DNA of 39,948 nt from A37T11 sp964546645. Lineage in GTDB: Bacteria > Bacteroidota > Bacteroidia > Sphingobacteriales > Sphingobacteriaceae. The stretch spans positions 1 to 39,948 of the forward strand of contig CAZJKM010000017.1 in assembly GCA_964546645.1 (NCBI GenBank). The letters run 5' to 3'. A program made the translations under genes and the position numbers. This document shows, piece after piece, positions 33,366-39,948 of the stretch. The notes under the pieces were generated by a model that ran no database searches, had not been told where the DNA came from, and was given only the letters and a program-made list of their open reading frames with translations. The first letter of the stretch is position 1. Each line of letters begins with the position of its first letter.

Positions 33366-34004
33366 ATGAGAATACCCCGCGTTGTAGGAAGTTTTTATCG
33401 TTATCCGGATGCCGATTTGGCCGTAACAGTCGGTACGATTATCGGCAGGATCGATGAAAGTGACTTTTATACGGATACAGACCCTCCGATGGAACAGCTC
33501 GAAGCAGCTTACAGAGAATACCTCCAATTACTGTCCATAAGTTATTCCAGGCGTGGCGGCCGCGCAGACAATGCCCGGAAGAATGAAAGTAAAAAGCGCC
33601 TGGCCCGCTTGGTGCAGAAACTGGCGGCTCATGTCAACAGCAGGGCAGACGGGAATCTGACATTGTTGCTTTCCAGCGGTTTTCCGTTGTCCCGGCGCAG
33701 AACGGCCGGATCCGTTCCGGATATACCTTCCGACCCAAGACTGACGGATGGCGAGGTGAGCGGATCGGTAAGGCTTGATTTCGGCTCGGTTGGTCGTGAT
33801 GTGCTATACGAGTATGCCTTCCGGACGATGGAGCTGGCGGAGGTACGCCGCCCGTCATGGGGGGAACCTGTATTCACAGGCCGGTCAAGAAAAAATATCA
33901 TCGACGGGCTTGTCCCCGGTACCCGGATCGAGGTACGGGTGCGGGCAAGGAACAGATACGGAGCAAGCAACTGGAGTCATACCGTCAGTCTGGTGGTGAG
34001 GTAA
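33366..34004 (+). CDS. Hypothetical protein with C-terminal fibronectin type III-like domain
   Basis: A 212-residue protein without signal peptide or membrane helix. Residues about 40-92 look helical and rich in Arg and Lys (ARKNESKKRLARLVQKLAAHV), followed by LTLLLSSGFPLSR. Residues about 120-212 read like a fibronectin III sandwich, with a late motif VPGTRIEVRVRARNRYGASNWSHTVSL typical of the last strands (split here by a Tyr-Gly-Ala turn). Similar two-part proteins occur in Bacteroidota, but I know of no established function. It has its own promoter next to the repeat array and is not obviously in an operon with the secreted genes downstream (61 bases from the end to the earliest possible start). 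Confidence 0.75.
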   Translation: MRIPRVVGSFYRYPDADLAVTVGTIIGRIDESDFYTDTDPPMEQLEAAYREYLQLLSISYSRRGGRADNARKNESKKRLARLVQKLAAHVNSRADGNLTLLLSSGFPLSRRRTAGSVPDIPSDPRLTDGEVSGSVRLDFGSVGRDVLYEYAFRTMELAEVRRPSWGEPVFTGRSRKNIIDGLVPGTRIEVRVRARNRYGASNWSHTVSLVVR

Positions 34005-34098
34005 GGAGGTTGCCTCTGACGGTTTGTCTTAAAATTAGTACAAAAGTTGCCCGGTGGAATAGAGCGTGCCATATAGTAAGTCCATGCCGTTAAGAAGT

Positions 34099-35343
34099 AT
34101 GAAATATGCAGCATTAGTCATTGTCGTTCAATTCTTCTTTTTTTCAGCTCTTTGTCAGACTATTAAAACCCGGGGCTTGCTTTCTTCAGAACGTTGCCCT
34201 GATGATTTAAATCTTTCTGTTTTTGATACGGAGATCAGCGGGGATATTCAGATTGTTGGCCTGGGGGAGGTAAGCCATGGGGCTTTTGAACCTATTGCTT
34301 TTAAGGCAAAGATGGTTAAATACCTGATTGAAGAAAAAGGGTATAGAAATGTTCTTTTTGAGTTCCGGGATTTTGTTATTGCAGGAATGAGAGCTTTTTT
34401 AGTGAATGCTGAAGAAACAAATCTATTAAGGGCAGATACGTTGGTTAAAGGCATGGCAACTATACCTGCGAGTGAATCTGTACTTTGCGATTTGTTCCGT
34501 TGGATCAAACGCTATAATCTGAACCATCCGTCCGATCTGGTCAATATCAGTGGTTTTGATATTGCCGGTACAGCATCTTTCTTTGATTATTTCTGGTATA
34601 ATTATCTGATCCCGTATGATCCGGTTTTTGCTCAAAAAATTCTATACCGTTGGGCACCTCCCGGGGTTACCGATTCCGTAAAATTATTGGATGTGATGGC
34701 CTGGTATCAGGATCACAACGCCTACCTGGCAGATGAGATAAGTGCTGACGAATTTAACTTATTGGGCTATCATTTACAAAACGTACAACATAGACTGCAA
34801 CATGCTTCCATAATGGAAGAGGAAAAAAAGGCAGGGGGAGGGCATCGGGCATACGTTTACCGGGACAGTGTGATGGCTGATAATATAAAAAACCTGGCGG
34901 CGTCAGCAAAAGCAATAGTCTGGGCTCACAATGGCCATATTTTTCGGGGCCAGATTCTTATGGGTTTTTTTTTGAACAGAATGTATGAGAAGAAGTACTA
35001 TGCCCTGCTTACTGACTTTTCAAAAACGGCAAAAGTAAGCGTACCTGCTGGCACTCAGTTGGGTATCGGGGGAGACGAGCGGTATATTGAAAAAGAATTT
35101 CAATCGGCATCCGCCTCCCTGGCCCGGAATATTTTATTAAACCATGACAGGCCGTGCGGGGTTTTTTTCCGGGGAGACCCTCTATTATCAGCTACATTCG
35201 AAGTGATAAACGTGATAGACCTGCACGGACTACACTCTCTGATAGGGGCAAAAGATGACGCCTTTGATGCATTAGTTGTCTTCCCGGCAATCCATCCGGA
35301 TGCTCCCCTGAATAAAAAACGACCGGCCGAAAAAGAACAATAG
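34099..35343 (+). CDS. Secreted erythromycin-esterase-like protein with catalytic residues present
   Basis: A 414-residue protein of the erythromycin esterase family. The start chosen gives a compact signal peptide (MKYAALVIVVQFFFFSALC, cleaved before Q); ATGs at 34066 and 34084 are alternatives. Family motifs follow: GLGEVSHG with E57 and H60, then E88 in VLFEFRDF, 28 residues after the His as in EreB, ISGFDIAG, and VWAHNGHIFRG with H277 and H280. The known members EreA/EreB open macrolide lactone rings, but most homologues have unknown substrates, and resistance should not be assumed. Export to the periplasm or outside is also unlike the cytoplasmic Ere enzymes. It leads a three-gene cluster; the next gene starts 22 bases on. 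Confidence 0.82.
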   Translation: MKYAALVIVVQFFFFSALCQTIKTRGLLSSERCPDDLNLSVFDTEISGDIQIVGLGEVSHGAFEPIAFKAKMVKYLIEEKGYRNVLFEFRDFVIAGMRAFLVNAEETNLLRADTLVKGMATIPASESVLCDLFRWIKRYNLNHPSDLVNISGFDIAGTASFFDYFWYNYLIPYDPVFAQKILYRWAPPGVTDSVKLLDVMAWYQDHNAYLADEISADEFNLLGYHLQNVQHRLQHASIMEEEKKAGGGHRAYVYRDSVMADNIKNLAASAKAIVWAHNGHIFRGQILMGFFLNRMYEKKYYALLTDFSKTAKVSVPAGTQLGIGGDERYIEKEFQSASASLARNILLNHDRPCGVFFRGDPLLSATFEVINVIDLHGLHSLIGAKDDAFDALVVFPAIHPDAPLNKKRPAEKEQ

Positions 35344-35365
35344 TTTAATAGCAAACGAGACCCCA

Positions 35366-36586
35366 ATGAGAAAGATCTTTATTTTACTGGTTCTTTTGTT
35401 TCCTGTGTGTATGGTAAACGGTCAGCTGGTCGAAAAGATTGCCGGAGAATCAGTTGAAGAGGGTATCCATAACGTGGAAAGGTTATTACACCAACAGATA
35501 CCGGATAGTGTATGCCTTGTCGGGGTCGGTGATGTGTCATCCCTTTCCCGGCAATCGGTACAATTTAACACGGCACTGATGGCCTACTTAATTAGTAAAA
35601 GAGGGTTTCGTCAGGTCTTTTTAGTTCATGAAGACTGGCTGATGCGGCCGCTGAACGAATACCTGAGGAATGATAAACGGTTGGATACGGACAGGATTGA
35701 TTCATTAATGGCTGTTTCACTTGTTCATTCAGTACACCGGACCAACGAGTTCAAATCATTTCTGATATGGTTAAAAAAATATAACTTACAGCACAAAGAA
35801 GACCCGGTGGATGTTTTAGGGGTGGGATCCGATGACCCCATTCCTGTTTCTTATTTTTTGGCCACTTATATTGTACCCCTTGATAAAGAGCGCGGGCTTA
35901 GTTTTGCCAGAAAATGGTACACAGACAATTTTACGGAGGACCAAACGTGGGCAGACATTAAACGATGGTACGACCTGATGCGCAGGGATCGTACTTTTTT
36001 TAACAGTAACCCGGATCTCCTGTTACAGATGAAGGAAGATATTGACAGAAACGACCGGGTAAAGAAAGCTTTATCCCCCGGATTAGGGTTACCGGAGTCT
36101 GTTAACGACAGGTTAAGATTAATCGCTGACTGGGTTTTGGAAAAAATAGGAAACAAGGCTATATTGTATTCCGATAATGGACATATTGCGAGGTCGGGGT
36201 ATGTTTTATCCTACACGATCACCGGTACTTCCCCGGGCTTGTTACTGCATAACAGGCTAAAAGGGAACTATTACGCGAGCCTTACCGATTTCAGGGATAG
36301 CGCATTCCTGAATGCCCTGCATCCGGATGTCAGCGCGTTTAAAAAGTCAATAATAGTCCAGGAAGAACACGTAAAGAAGCTGTTTCAGAATAAAGAGCTC
36401 AGCTATTATCCGGAAGACACCTCGTCGATGAGTGCTTATATTCCGAAATCGATGGGCGTTGTAATAGGTGATATCCGCACTTCTGTCCCATGTCCCGGTA
36501 TCGTTCCTTCGGATGCCATCTTTTTTTTCCGGACCTTAACCCCCACCTCGTTTATTAATAGTTTTAAAGTGAAGTACATGGATTAA
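35366..36586 (+). CDS. Secreted Ere-like homologue with catalytic residues lost (probable pseudoenzyme)
   Basis: A 406-residue protein with a signal peptide (MRKIFILLVLLFPVCMVNG, cleaved before Q). It can be aligned by eye along its length to the preceding protein: GVGDVSSLSRQ against GLGEVSHGAFE, FLIWLKKYNLQH against LFRWIKRYNLNH, YSDNGHIARSG against WAHNGHIFRG, and YYASLTDF against YYALLTDF. The family Glu is D56, the His is S59, the second Glu position is V87, and the first His of HNGH is D270; only H273 remains. The frame is intact and the fold seems kept, so this is more likely a non-catalytic partner or binder than a decaying gene. It lies 22 bases after the active-looking copy. Function unknown. 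Confidence 0.75.
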   Translation: MRKIFILLVLLFPVCMVNGQLVEKIAGESVEEGIHNVERLLHQQIPDSVCLVGVGDVSSLSRQSVQFNTALMAYLISKRGFRQVFLVHEDWLMRPLNEYLRNDKRLDTDRIDSLMAVSLVHSVHRTNEFKSFLIWLKKYNLQHKEDPVDVLGVGSDDPIPVSYFLATYIVPLDKERGLSFARKWYTDNFTEDQTWADIKRWYDLMRRDRTFFNSNPDLLLQMKEDIDRNDRVKKALSPGLGLPESVNDRLRLIADWVLEKIGNKAILYSDNGHIARSGYVLSYTITGTSPGLLLHNRLKGNYYASLTDFRDSAFLNALHPDVSAFKKSIIVQEEHVKKLFQNKELSYYPEDTSSMSAYIPKSMGVVIGDIRTSVPCPGIVPSDAIFFFRTLTPTSFINSFKVKYMD

Positions 36587-36612
36587 ATGACAGTAGCTTA
36601 AAGTAGTTTGGA

Positions 36613-37200
36613 ATGATGTATAAAAAATTGGTTTTAGTATTTATTGCTTGTTTTACAGTTCTTTTTGTCAATGGCCAACAGGTTGTCAGGAACCATGGTT
36701 TTGAGTACGTTGATGCAGGCGGAAATTTGATAGGCTGGGGATTTGTGAATGCTGGTCAGAAATATAAAATAAACGTGGATACTTCTGTGCGTCATTCCGG
36801 TAATTGTTCCATATCGATCAGTTCTGACGTCAAAGACGCCGGGGAGAGGGGCGCAGCTGTCGGTCTTTCAACACTGAAGGCTTTTGATTTGCACACTAAA
36901 AAGAGTGTGCGGGTATCCGGTTATATCAAAATGGAGAGCTTGTCTGATGGAATGGCCGTTATAGGTTTAAGGCTGGATGGAATAAGGGGCCCGATTGCAG
37001 AAGTGAGTTCAGATCCTACACCAATTGAGGGTTCGTTGAATTGGACAAAATTTACAGCTGAGCTTCCCCTGGTAGTTGATGTACAGTCTATAACTTATGG
37101 TATCTTTATGAGTGGGCTTGGAAAAATATGGGTAGATGATTTTGAAGTTTTTGTGGATGATGTTTTGATCACTGATACGATTCCTCTGCCGGATAGGTAG
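36613..37200 (+). CDS. Small secreted protein with a carbohydrate-binding-like jelly-roll domain
   Basis: A 195-residue protein with a signal peptide (KKLVLVFIACFTVLFVNG, cleaved before Q). A second ATG three bases later could be the true start. The mature part has NHGFEY near the start, GWGF, a central HSGNCSISISS, and the closing motif GKIWVDDFEVFVDD. This pattern (N-F-E ... G-W ... D-D-F/V-x-L) is seen in jelly-roll carbohydrate-binding modules and in domains placed before erythromycin-esterase domains in some Bacteroidota proteins. No enzyme domain is present. It lies 26 bases after the second Ere-like gene and is likely part of the same unit. The ligand is unknown. Confidence 0.7.
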   Translation: MMYKKLVLVFIACFTVLFVNGQQVVRNHGFEYVDAGGNLIGWGFVNAGQKYKINVDTSVRHSGNCSISISSDVKDAGERGAAVGLSTLKAFDLHTKKSVRVSGYIKMESLSDGMAVIGLRLDGIRGPIAEVSSDPTPIEGSLNWTKFTAELPLVVDVQSITYGIFMSGLGKIWVDDFEVFVDDVLITDTIPLPDR

Positions 37201-37211
37201 AACAGGGCTGT

Positions 37212-37229
37212 TTGCCCGAAGACGGGCAA
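37212..37229 (+). terminator. Strong hairpin after the jelly-roll gene
   Basis: TTGCCCG-AAGA-CGGGCAA forms a perfect 7-bp stem with a tetraloop 11 bases after the stop codon. No T-run follows, so it may stabilise the mRNA end or be an atypical terminator. Confidence 0.45.
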
Positions 37230-37284
37230 CATGGACCATTCAGACTCTTTCGTGTCACCGGACGAAATAAATGTAGGCGGATGC

Positions 37285-37316
37285 TTTGGTGCTTTCAAAA
37301 TAAAACCGTAGTTTTG
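37285..37316 (+). promoter_or_regulatory. Predicted rplU-rpmA promoter
   Basis: TTTG at 37285-37288 and TAGTTTTG at 37309-37316 are 20 bases apart, both full matches to the Bacteroidota pattern. The leader to the rplU ATG is about 40 bases. Confidence 0.65.
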
Positions 37317-37361
37317 CGCTTCATTTTACAAAAAGTATTAACAGTAGTTTAATTAATAACA

Positions 37362-37673
37362 ATGTACGCAATAGTAGATATAGCCGGACAGCAATTTAAG
37401 GTTGCAAAAGACCAGCAGCTCTTTGTACACCGTTTACAGGGAGATGAGGGCGCTAGTATTGAATTTGACAATGTATTGTTAGCAGAAGATGGTGGTAAAT
37501 TTACGATCGGTACACCGGCAGTAAAAGGCGCTAAGGTTTCGGCTAAAATATTGTCTCATCTCAAAGGAGATAAAGTGATCGTTTTCAAAAAGAAGCGTCG
37601 TAAAGGTTACAAAAAGAAAAACGGACACCGCCAGCAGTTTACCAAAATAGAGATCACAGGTATTTCCCTGTAA
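37362..37673 (+). CDS. rplU: 50S ribosomal protein L21
   Basis: A 103-residue 23S rRNA-binding protein of the large subunit. It begins MYAIVDIAGQQFKVAKDQ and carries the basic C-terminal stretch IVFKKKRRKGYKKKNGHRQ, both diagnostic for L21. It forms the usual pair with rpmA, 57 bases downstream, and has a well-matched promoter. Confidence 0.98.
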   Translation: MYAIVDIAGQQFKVAKDQQLFVHRLQGDEGASIEFDNVLLAEDGGKFTIGTPAVKGAKVSAKILSHLKGDKVIVFKKKRRKGYKKKNGHRQQFTKIEITGISL

Positions 37674-37730
37674 GAGGTTTGATTATGAATACGGGCAGGT
37701 AGCTGCCCTTTAACAGAGAACATATAAAAA

Positions 37731-38159
37731 ATGGCACATAAAAAAGGTGCGGGTAGTTCCAAGAACGGCCGTGAGTCACACAGCAAACGTTTAGGTGTTA
37801 AGATTTTCGGAGGACAGGAAGCTGTTGCCGGTAACATTATTGTTCGTCAGCGTGGTACCAAACACCATCCGGATGTCAATGTAGGTATCGGAAAAGACCA
37901 TACCCTGTTTGCCCTGATTGATGGTAAGGTTGTTTTCCGGAAGAAAGCAAATAATAAGTCTTACGTATCCGTTCTTCCGGCAGCCCCTGCTCCGGTTGCG
38001 GAGGCCCCTAAGGCAAAGGCAAAACCTGCCGCTAAGGCGGTGGCCGCTGAGGCGGTAACTGAAGAAGTAAAAGCCCCGGCAAAAAAAGCAGCAAAGAAAG
38101 CTGCCACAGAGACGGCAGAAGCGGTTGCCCCTGAAACGGAAGCAACTCCTGCTGAGTAA
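37731..38159 (+). CDS. rpmA: 50S ribosomal protein L27 with a long Ala/Lys/Glu-rich C-terminal tail
   Basis: A large-subunit protein near the peptidyl transferase centre. Residues 1-83 are a normal L27 (MAHKKGAGSSKNGRESHSKR, then GTKHHPDVNVGIGKDHTLF). The N-terminus begins directly with the mature form, without the cleaved extension known from Firmicutes. Residues about 84-142 form a low-complexity tail of Ala, Pro, Lys and Glu, bringing the protein to 142 residues against the usual 85-95. The tail is in frame, ends at a stop followed by a good terminator, and has histone-H1-like composition. Its function is unknown; it may be a disordered extension exposed on the ribosome. Confidence 0.96.
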   Translation: MAHKKGAGSSKNGRESHSKRLGVKIFGGQEAVAGNIIVRQRGTKHHPDVNVGIGKDHTLFALIDGKVVFRKKANNKSYVSVLPAAPAPVAEAPKAKAKPAAKAVAAEAVTEEVKAPAKKAAKKAATETAEAVAPETEATPAE

Positions 38160-38187
38160 AACGTTATTTAATTTTATAATATAAAGG

Positions 38188-38219
38188 GCTGCTTTAGTGA
38201 ATAAGGCAGCTTTTTTTTT
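38188..38219 (+). terminator. Intrinsic terminator after rpmA
   Basis: GCTGCTTTA and TAAGGCAGC form a 9-bp stem with one G-U pair and loop GTGAA, directly followed by nine or more T. Confidence 0.9.
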
Positions 38220-38243
38220 GAATACGGACGTAATAGGTTTACG

Positions 38244-39137
38244 ATGCGGAAAGAACACATTGAAGTTGCTTATCAGCAGATACAGGATGAAATCTGTTCC
38301 CTGATGGAGCAGGCTGACGGTGGGGCAACCTTCTCTGAGGATCTGTGGACGCGGGACGGCGGCGGTGGCGGCCGTACCCGGATCATTCAGCATGGCCGGG
38401 TGATCGAAAAAGGCGGGGTGAATTTTTCAGCGGTATTCGGGGAATTGCCGGATGCGGTGAAGCGCTCGTTCGGGGTGGATACCGGTGATTTTTTTGCAAC
38501 CGGCGTTTCCATTGTCATGCATCCCGTGCATCCGTTGGTACCGATTATCCATATGAATATCCGGTATTTTGAAATGGGGCAACAGCATGTGTGGTTTGGT
38601 GGCGGTATCGACCTGACTCCCCACTATGTAAGCGAAGAAGATGCCCGTTTTTTTCACCAGTCGCTTAAAAAGGTATGCGATGGGTATGACCCGGCTTTTT
38701 ATCCGGATTTCAAACGGTGGGCCGATGATTATTTCTATCTCCCGCACCGGAAGGAAACAAGAGGGGTAGGGGGCATCTTTTTCGACCGGCTCACTCCTGA
38801 AAAGACCGGTCTGGGATTGGAGCAACTCTTTTCTTTTACACAGGCATTAGGCCGGTGTTTCGGTCCGCTGTATGCCGGTCTGATTGACCGGAACCGTCAT
38901 AAGTCCTGGACGAAGGAGCAAAAAGAGTGGCAGCACCTGCGCAGGAGCCGATATGCGGAGTTTAACCTGGTGTATGATGCCGGTACACGGTTCGGACTGG
39001 AGACGAATGGGCGTATCGAATCCATCCTGATGAGTATGCCTCCCCAAGCCAACTGGTATTATAACTACAGCCCGGCTCCGGGAAGCGAAGAGGAGAAGAC
39101 ACTTCACTGGCTGAGAAAAGGTGTTGAATGGGCATAG
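38244..39137 (+). CDS. hemF: Oxygen-dependent coproporphyrinogen-III oxidase
   Basis: It decarboxylates coproporphyrinogen III to protoporphyrinogen IX with O2, a late step in haem synthesis. The 297-residue protein has the family segments RDGGGGGRTRII, EKGGVNFSAVFG, HPVHPLVPIIHMNIRYF, WFGGGIDLTPHY and RRSRYAEFNLVYDAGTRFGL. The length is typical. Oxygen dependence, together with the aerobic GlpD, suggests an aerobic lifestyle. It is separated from rpmA by a terminator and from gyrA by 96 bases. Confidence 0.98.
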   Translation: MRKEHIEVAYQQIQDEICSLMEQADGGATFSEDLWTRDGGGGGRTRIIQHGRVIEKGGVNFSAVFGELPDAVKRSFGVDTGDFFATGVSIVMHPVHPLVPIIHMNIRYFEMGQQHVWFGGGIDLTPHYVSEEDARFFHQSLKKVCDGYDPAFYPDFKRWADDYFYLPHRKETRGVGGIFFDRLTPEKTGLGLEQLFSFTQALGRCFGPLYAGLIDRNRHKSWTKEQKEWQHLRRSRYAEFNLVYDAGTRFGLETNGRIESILMSMPPQANWYYNYSPAPGSEEEKTLHWLRKGVEWA

Positions 39138-39233
39138 TTTTCCTGTCCGATTGTTACCATCACACCGTAAAAATTGTTAACTTCGCATGCGATATCAGAA
39201 ACGATGTCAGTTTTAAAGATGAACTAATTAACT

Positions 39234-39948
39234 ATGGCAGAAGGAACAGAAAACGACGATAATTTATTGCCAGCTGACGACCGGATTATCCCTATCAATA
39301 TTGAAGATGAAATGAAATCAGCCTACATTGATTATTCAATGTCGGTGATCGTTTCCCGTGCTTTGCCGGATGTGCGCGATGGGCTGAAGCCCGTACATCG
39401 CCGGGTATTGTATGGCATGCTTGATCTGGGCGTTACCAGCACGAAACCCTATAAAAAGTCGGCCCGTATCGTGGGTGACGTATTGGGTAAGTATCACCCA
39501 CACGGGGATGCTTCTGTGTACGACACGATGGTACGGATGGCACAAGAATGGAGTCTCCGTTATCCCTTGGTTGACGGACAGGGTAACTTTGGTTCCGTTG
39601 ATGGTGATCCGCCTGCGGCCATGCGTTATACCGAGGCCCGGCTGAAGAAGATTTCGGAAGAGATGCTGGCTGATATCAATAAAGATACCATTGATTATCA
39701 GCTGAATTTTGACGATTCACTGGAAGAGCCAACGGTGCTGCCAACCAAAATACCCAATCTGCTGGTAAACGGGGCATCTGGTATTGCCGTGGGAATGGCA
39801 ACCAATATGGCTCCGCATAACCTGAGCGAGGTGATAGACGGTACGATTGCTTATATTGATAACCGCGATATTGAGATTGATGAACTGATAACCCATATTA
39901 AAGCCCCGGATTTTCCTACCGGTGCGCTGATTTATGGGTATGCAGGTG
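39234..39948 (+). CDS. gyrA: DNA gyrase subunit A, N-terminal part (cut by window end)
   Basis: The breakage-reunion subunit of gyrase, which introduces negative supercoils. About 238 residues are present from the ATG at 39234 (MAEGTENDDNLLPADDRI). Landmarks are SMSVIVSRALPDVRDGLKPV, the catalytic Tyr Y132 in AAMRYTEARL, and the quinolone-region text HPHGDASVYDTMVRMAQ. In that text the residue equal to E. coli Ser83 is Ala (A93 here) and Ala84 is Ser. The rest of the gene lies outside. GyrA is preferred to ParC because of the close likeness of the N-terminal text; the C-terminal GyrA box that would prove it is not in the window. Confidence 0.95.
   Translation, partial: MAEGTENDDNLLPADDRIIPINIEDEMKSAYIDYSMSVIVSRALPDVRDGLKPVHRRVLYGMLDLGVTSTKPYKKSARIVGDVLGKYHPHGDASVYDTMVRMAQEWSLRYPLVDGQGNFGSVDGDPPAAMRYTEARLKKISEEMLADINKDTIDYQLNFDDSLEEPTVLPTKIPNLLVNGASGIAVGMATNMAPHNLSEVIDGTIAYIDNRDIEIDELITHIKAPDFPTGALIYGYAG

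Noticed and set aside
34099..35343. Macrolide resistance gene
   Set aside because: Only family-level motifs match. The protein is exported, sits with a non-catalytic homologue, and shows no mobile-element context, so a resistance role is not supported.

Overview
The window looks like chromosomal DNA of a Bacteroidota bacterium, most likely from the Chitinophagaceae. Three things point there. The -7 boxes follow the TAnnTTTG pattern typical of this phylum and often have a TTTG or TTG about 19-22 bases upstream. Start codons rarely have a strong Shine-Dalgarno sequence. The protein types and secreted-protein signal peptides ending before Gln are also typical. Almost all genes are core housekeeping genes. 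I see no prophage, insertion sequence, CRISPR array or rRNA.

Layout. 1-4.8 kb: a glycerol catabolic operon on the minus strand (glpD-glpK-glpF, glpF cut by the window edge) with a divergent DeoR-type regulator. 4.8-5.9 kb: tRNA-Arg(TCT) and an MscS-type channel. 5.9-10.7 kb: minus-strand genes coaA, mgsA, a YciO-like gene, asnS and sucC. 10.9-12 kb: gpsA. 12-17.5 kb: a minus-strand run of a PASTA protein, mltG, a hotdog thioesterase, a YihY/BrkB-type membrane protein and a hybrid histidine kinase, divergent from ddl. 18.7-21.3 kb: rpsO and pnp. 21.4-26.9 kb: rpe, serC-serA and lysC-lysA. 26.9-30 kb, minus strand: cysteine desulfurase, a single-domain response regulator and a soluble PAS histidine kinase. 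30.2-32.8 kb: mutS.

32.8-37.2 kb is the accessory part. A 42-bp tandem repeat array, broken by a 100-N assembly gap, carries a perfect 10-bp palindrome in every unit except one. It runs up to the promoter of a small protein with a fibronectin-III-like end. Next comes a three-gene cluster of secreted proteins: an erythromycin-esterase-like protein with its catalytic residues, a tandem homologue that has lost most of them, and a small jelly-roll-like protein. From 37.3 kb core genes resume: rplU, rpmA (with a long Ala/Lys/Glu tail), hemF and the start of gyrA.

The strongest leads are the helically phased palindrome array with its neighbouring gene, and the enzyme/pseudoenzyme pair of secreted Ere-like proteins. 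Smaller leads are the L27 tail, a 13-codon ORF overlapping the pnp start, phased AATGAAA repeats at the glp promoter, and a natural Ala at the quinolone-contact position of GyrA.
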